NCBI GenBank assembly: GCA_029844215.1
Contig: CM056724.1
Location: forward strand, 6,752,307-6,816,306
Length of the DNA: 64,000 nucleotides
DNA from: Przewalskia tangutica
Lineage: Eukaryota > Streptophyta > Magnoliopsida > Solanales > Solanaceae
Direction of reading: 5' to 3'
In this document: positions 60,030 to 64,000 of the stretch, in pieces
How the letters are laid out: each line of letters opens with the position of its first letter
Position numbering within the stretch: the stretch's first letter is position 1
Position numbers and translations under genes: made by a program
The notes under the pieces: generated by a model
What the model was told of the DNA's origin: nothing
The model's input: the letters and a program-made list of their open reading frames with translations, nothing else
Database searches by the model: none

Positions 60030-61264
60030 AATTGTTTCAACAATCATGTAGAATAATGTAGCAGTGCTTTGTGATTTCTCTCTGCCAAATAGTTTAGCCT
60101 TCTACCTTCAAAAAGGTAGACATTTACCATTATCAAACAAGATGGTATTGTTGGAGTCGAGAGAAACCTACTTTGATCGGAAATTAAACTAGTTGATTCT
60201 CTTTGGTCGGCCAACTTTAAGCAACTATTGACATTTCTTACTGAGATCTCAAGTCCCCGAGTGGGGCTCCCTTGGCCACCCACGACCTTGGCTTTTAGAG
60301 AATCCCACCAATGCGTCATAGGACTTGTAGCTCGGTAATCCACCGGGTGAGTTTGTGTATCCTTCAAGTTTAGGGTGTCTTCTTGATCTTTCTAACTAAA
60401 ATGTTCGAGTGTCTTATTGTGTTTGTGCACGCATGTAAGACCTGATTCGTCTAACTCAACTATTCTATTGCACAACTTTTGTGACTCGAGAAGAAAATGT
60501 CGTGAGATACTTAGAAAAGATTACGAGGTATTAAAAACGAACCAGGTCTTACATGGCTATATAATTTCATCATGCAAAATTATATGAATTTCTTTTTATT
60601 TCTTCCCGCATAAGAAGAAAAAAACACTTTTTTCTCTTCAGTTTTACTCTCTATTTACCAACAGGCATGTGTGTGCGGTGTGCACAAACAAATTCTCTCA
60701 TTGCTAACTGAACCTGACAACAGGCTGCAGCCTTCATGAATGGAGCACAGTTTGCAATACTAACACTATTTTTTCTCTTTGCTTATCTGAAAAACATGTA
60801 ATTTTGTCGGGCGGAAAAATGTGTCGATGATGACTGTTGTCTGCTGGGACTGAGGGTTCAACAAATTGGTAGCAATACTAATACTCTCAGTCATATCCTT
60901 GTCACCTTCAGATGACTAGACGACATTCTCAGTTATATCTCTTGAGGTTCAAGACTACATCATGAGGCTCAAGAACCAGGTAGCATCAATCTCCAAGAGA
61001 ATCTACTATTTGAACATATATTACACTTGATTTTTCACCTAAAGAAGAAATAAGCACTTAACCTGTTTAATCTGACTCTTGTTTCGAGTAAATTACATTT
61101 TTGGCAAGAATCATATCAAGGTTATGCACAGTAATTTTGCACAAGGGATCCAACTTTGCGAGGCTTCCCAACATTTTCGTCATGGTTTTGAGTTTGTAAA
61201 CAGGCATTCTTCCTTATTTTTGCTAGTATACCAAGTGATGAAGCAAGACAGCAACAAACAAGAC
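60030..61264. other. Convergent intergenic region between GET3 and ABCG
   Basis: Both genes end here, so this 1.2 kb holds their 3' UTRs and polyadenylation sites. I see no coding sequence. Open frames at 60044-60367 and 61079-61355 have no recognisable product. Confidence 0.55.
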
Positions 61265-64000
61265 TTATTTTTTCTGGAAAATTATCAATAAGACAAATGC
61301 TACACAACGACTGATAACACCAAGAAGGATGAGTTTTATTAAGCAAGGGTACCAATGATCAAGCGCAAAGCCCTTTTTACTTAGTGCACCACATCTTGTG
61401 ATCAGCCACACCCCAGAGTACCTGAAGGCCGGGAAAATGAAAATGACGAGAGAGAAAAAAAAGAACTAAAATTTACGCTGGAATGAATAAATCAACATAT
61501 GACTTCTTAAAGCCCAAAATAGGAGGTGCATTTGATAATCAACAGCTGATGGATCATGGTTTTGGTAGTACTCTAACTTTCCGCAAGTATTTGTTACCAA
61601 GGTAATGTAATGAAAGAAGAATTTAGATATAATGGAGAAGGATTCACCAGACCTTTTAGCATTTGCAATTATAAATGCTTCCAAGGCCCACTTTGTATAA
61701 ATATAATTTCCTAATTTCCCCGTGAATGAGCCATTGTCCTCCTGCCTTGCTATTAGAGTCAACACAACTGGTAGCAACACCGACCACTGAAAGACAGAAT
61801 AGTTTGTTAGTAGAGAATCATGGCATAGAGGATAACGGTATGGAGTTGAAAATTATTGCATGATCAAAGCTCTGAGTACACACCAGTTGAGCTTGACCAG
61901 GTTCGAAGTAGATGGCAAGTGCATAGGCTATCCCAGTAACACAATATACAAGACAAAGCAAGACGAGATAATTATCCAAAATTGAAGATCTTGGATTGTT
62001 GAAGAAGTAGAACATTGATAGATAAACTGCAGGCTTTACAATTGTATTGATATGGTCAACTGTATCCTTAGACATAAAGTACGCCAAACCGCTCATGCCA
62101 GATGAACTCTCTCTCCAGTAGTGTAATTTATCTAGAGAAAATGATCTCAAAGCCGCAATCTTGGTGAGAAGAGCTGGAAAACATTTAGGAGTATTATAAC
62201 TAAAGTTAAGTAAAAAAAAAAAAGAAGAAGATATATGAGGACTGCCAGTAACAAAATTTTCAAATAGGTTTGGAAAACCATCAAAGATACATCTCCACAG
62301 TTTTCTATAAAATAGATGTGATTCTCCCAAGGTAACCATGCTAAATCCATAATTCATATTCTTGCTCTAAACTTGCAATTTGCAAGAGTATTTCTAGGCT
62401 TGGTGTGAAAAATGCTATAACATCTCTTTACTTTAACTTCTCCATTTCTGTTGTACTACATTTCCTTATCTGAGATGCTTTGCTTCTTTGATATTTAATA
62501 TTTCTTACTTTAATGAATGACTACTAACAGTAAGGAGGGTCAAAGATAACAACTGCAATTAATTTCTTTATTTTTACTTGAAAATAGTTTTTCAGTTCAT
62601 ACCAGAAAGTTGTACATGATCACATCAACAGTATGATAATCACATACCTGTGTAACTCATTATCGGTACAAACATATACAAATTGTTAGCATTAAGAAAG
62701 AAGCGGAATTACCAAGTGATTACATTAGAGATGAACTGCATGAAATAAATCATGATCTTATTTTATCATGTCTCTGGAAAGAAGTTCAAACTGATTTTAA
62801 ATTGAGAACTTTTTCTCCTAAATTTGCAAATACGAATAATCAACTGTCTTTAAGTCATCAATTTTCTTAATAAAGATAAAAAAGCTTAAGTATATACACT
62901 GTTCTGAGGTTCTGAACTTACGAACTGCAATGACGGTGTAAAGGTACCCATTTGCACCAAAGGTTTCATCACTCACTTCAGCAAGTGTTCCTAAACAGAG
63001 TCCAGCAAGTAATAGAATAAGAAAATCAACTGCTTGTATCCTGGCTTCTCGCAATCGCTGCTTGCCGACTCTGACAATATGAAGTATCAATAGATGCCAA
63101 CCATCAAATCAAGTTCAAAAACATTTGTAAATCAAATAAAAGACTGGTACACATTTTTTCCCCTCATGAACTGTCACATGAATACTTCCCGCTAAATGTC
63201 CGTAAAGCTTCTCAGTTGGTCATGCTATCTAGTTGCTTTATTGTTCTCCTACTTGGTTCTAATAAAAGAAATTACTCCCATCTATAATCTAACTATAAAA
63301 AGGAAAAAGTACAGCGGAGAAATTCCAAACATTTGCATATAGGAATGCAAGCACAAAATAAACACACACACACACATCTTGAACAATAATTAGAAGGTAT
63401 ACAACTGAAAAGGGGCGTGGAAACAGCCTCGTGGAAACAACATCTTGCAGAAAGACTGCGTACAATCAAGGTCCGGCCCTTCCCCGGACCCCGCGCATAT
63501 CGGGAGCTTAGTGCACCGTCCTTTTTTTTTTACAACTGAAAAGGAGAGAAACCTATATATACATATATGCACATGCATCTTGAACAATAATTAGAAGGTA
63601 TACAAGTGAAAAGGAGAGAAATTTATCATTACCTTCCAAGGAAATACTTATATTGAAGCAATACACCAGGGGTTTTCCGATGGGACAAGTCCGTCCATGC
63701 CAAAAAGTTGTATCGCATGCGGTCCTTCTTTTGTGCAACATTGGATTTGACATCTGACCACATGTCTCCTCCAGTAAAAGATTGTTCGGAAGTAGCAGTT
63801 GCAGGACTTGCTCCTCCATCAGCTGAATTTTCTCCAGCTGAAGATGCTCTTGATCCAGAAGAATCTAGCATGTCTGGTGGTACAGGGTAACCGTTATGAA
63901 GCATCCATCTGAGAGGAAGATCTTTATAGCTCACTCCTGTGCTGGGGAGTTTAACAATTCCTTCTAAAATATCAATGAAATGATCTGGAGGATTAACGCG
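61265..64000 (-). CDS. ABCG half-transporter, ABCG24/ABCG28-like, C-terminal 365 aa (5' part beyond window)
   Basis: White-brown-complex type ABC transporter. Visible exons on the minus strand: 63633-64000 (incomplete), 62922-63070, 61884-62173, 61653-61786 and 61265-61421, all GT-AG, 1098 nt in frame with a TAA stop. The first exon reads RVNPPDHFIDILEGIVKLPS, then a conserved PLRWMLHNGYPVPPDML segment, a Ser/Ala-rich linker and TPGVLLQYKYFLGRVGKQRLREA. This linker between the ATPase and membrane domain is typical of this plant subgroup. The ABC2-type membrane domain follows with about six hydrophobic helices and conserved SSGMSGLAYFMSKDT, NPRSSILDNY and YSGVWLITRCG. The ATPase domain (Walker A, signature, Walker B) and N-terminal extracellular region lie outside. 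The transported substrate cannot be told from this part. Confidence 0.93.
63375..63624. repeat. Local duplication in the ABCG intron, split by the SINE
   Basis: A ~48-bp unit beginning CATCTTGAACAATAATTAGA, with AAGGTATACAA(C/G)TGAAAAGG, is present at 63375-63413 plus 63545-63552 and again at 63577-63624. The SINE interrupts the first copy, so the duplication came first. Confidence 0.75.
63414..63530 (-). mobile_element. SINE remnant with 14-bp target duplication in an ABCG intron
   Basis: TACAACTGAAAAGG occurs at 63400-63413 and 63531-63544. Between them, on the minus strand, the sequence reads (after an A run) GGACGGTGCACTAAGCTCCC, then GCGCGGGGTCCGGGGAAGGG and TTGTACGCAGTC. This is a widespread plant SINE-like repeat, related to the one in GET3 intron 1. 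Confidence 0.75.

Overview
This window looks like plant nuclear DNA, probably from an asterid and most likely Solanaceae. Every gene has GT-AG introns and AT-rich intergenic DNA. Plant LTR-retrotransposon lineages are recognisable (Tekay/Del, Athila-like, Ogre/Tat-like, copia), and TS-type SINE/RTE tails ending in TTG repeats point towards Solanaceae. The family assignment is inference.

Four host genes can be rebuilt exon by exon. (1) The 5' part of a secretory-pathway CPYC glutaredoxin (GRXC3/C4-like) lies on the minus strand and runs off the left edge (1-4232). (2) A complete ten-exon gene for a MIP1-leucine-zipper/DUF547 protein (623 aa) lies on the minus strand (8385-15890). (3) A complete eleven-exon gene for a plastid-type GET3/ArsA ATPase (392 aa) lies on the plus strand (53369-60029) and has one GC-AG intron. 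(4) The 3' part of a half-size ABCG transporter of the ABCG24/ABCG28 type lies on the minus strand (61265-64000) and runs off the right edge. GET3 and ABCG are convergent. The genes have unrelated functions and only share a neighbourhood.

Between the DUF547 gene and GET3 lies a pile of mobile DNA. A 1.9-kb deleted copia element (16461-18367) comes first. An old minus-strand Ty3/gypsy gag-protease remnant follows; it is split into 51622-52440 and 19452-20749 by a 30.9-kb nested stack. The stack, 20750-51621, is a plus-strand Tekay-like element (A). Its 5' LTR holds a solo LTR of the same family (B, 21607-33432). B in turn holds an Athila-like non-autonomous element (22058-27415) and an Ogre/Tat-like solo LTR (29627-32527). 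A's short interior holds a 10.4-kb minus-strand Tekay/Del element with a decayed gag-pol (C, 36735-47174). Target-site duplications support B (TAAAA), the Ogre-like LTR (ATTCC), C (GATGA) and, with one mismatch, the Athila-like element (GTCAC/GCCAC). Removing the insertions leaves the two LTRs of A at 3691 and 3698 bp.

Small elements with clear target duplications sit in and beside the genes: two TRIM-like elements, two copies of one hAT-type MITE family, other hAT-type elements, a 5'-truncated RTE LINE and tRNA-related SINEs. I found no CRISPR array, operon, tRNA or rRNA gene. I see no convincing undescribed molecular system. The most unusual items are the nested stack with its preserved empty site, differences clustered at CAG/CTG/CCGG between copies of element C, the relic second copy of the DUF547 terminal exon, and the GC-AG intron of GET3.
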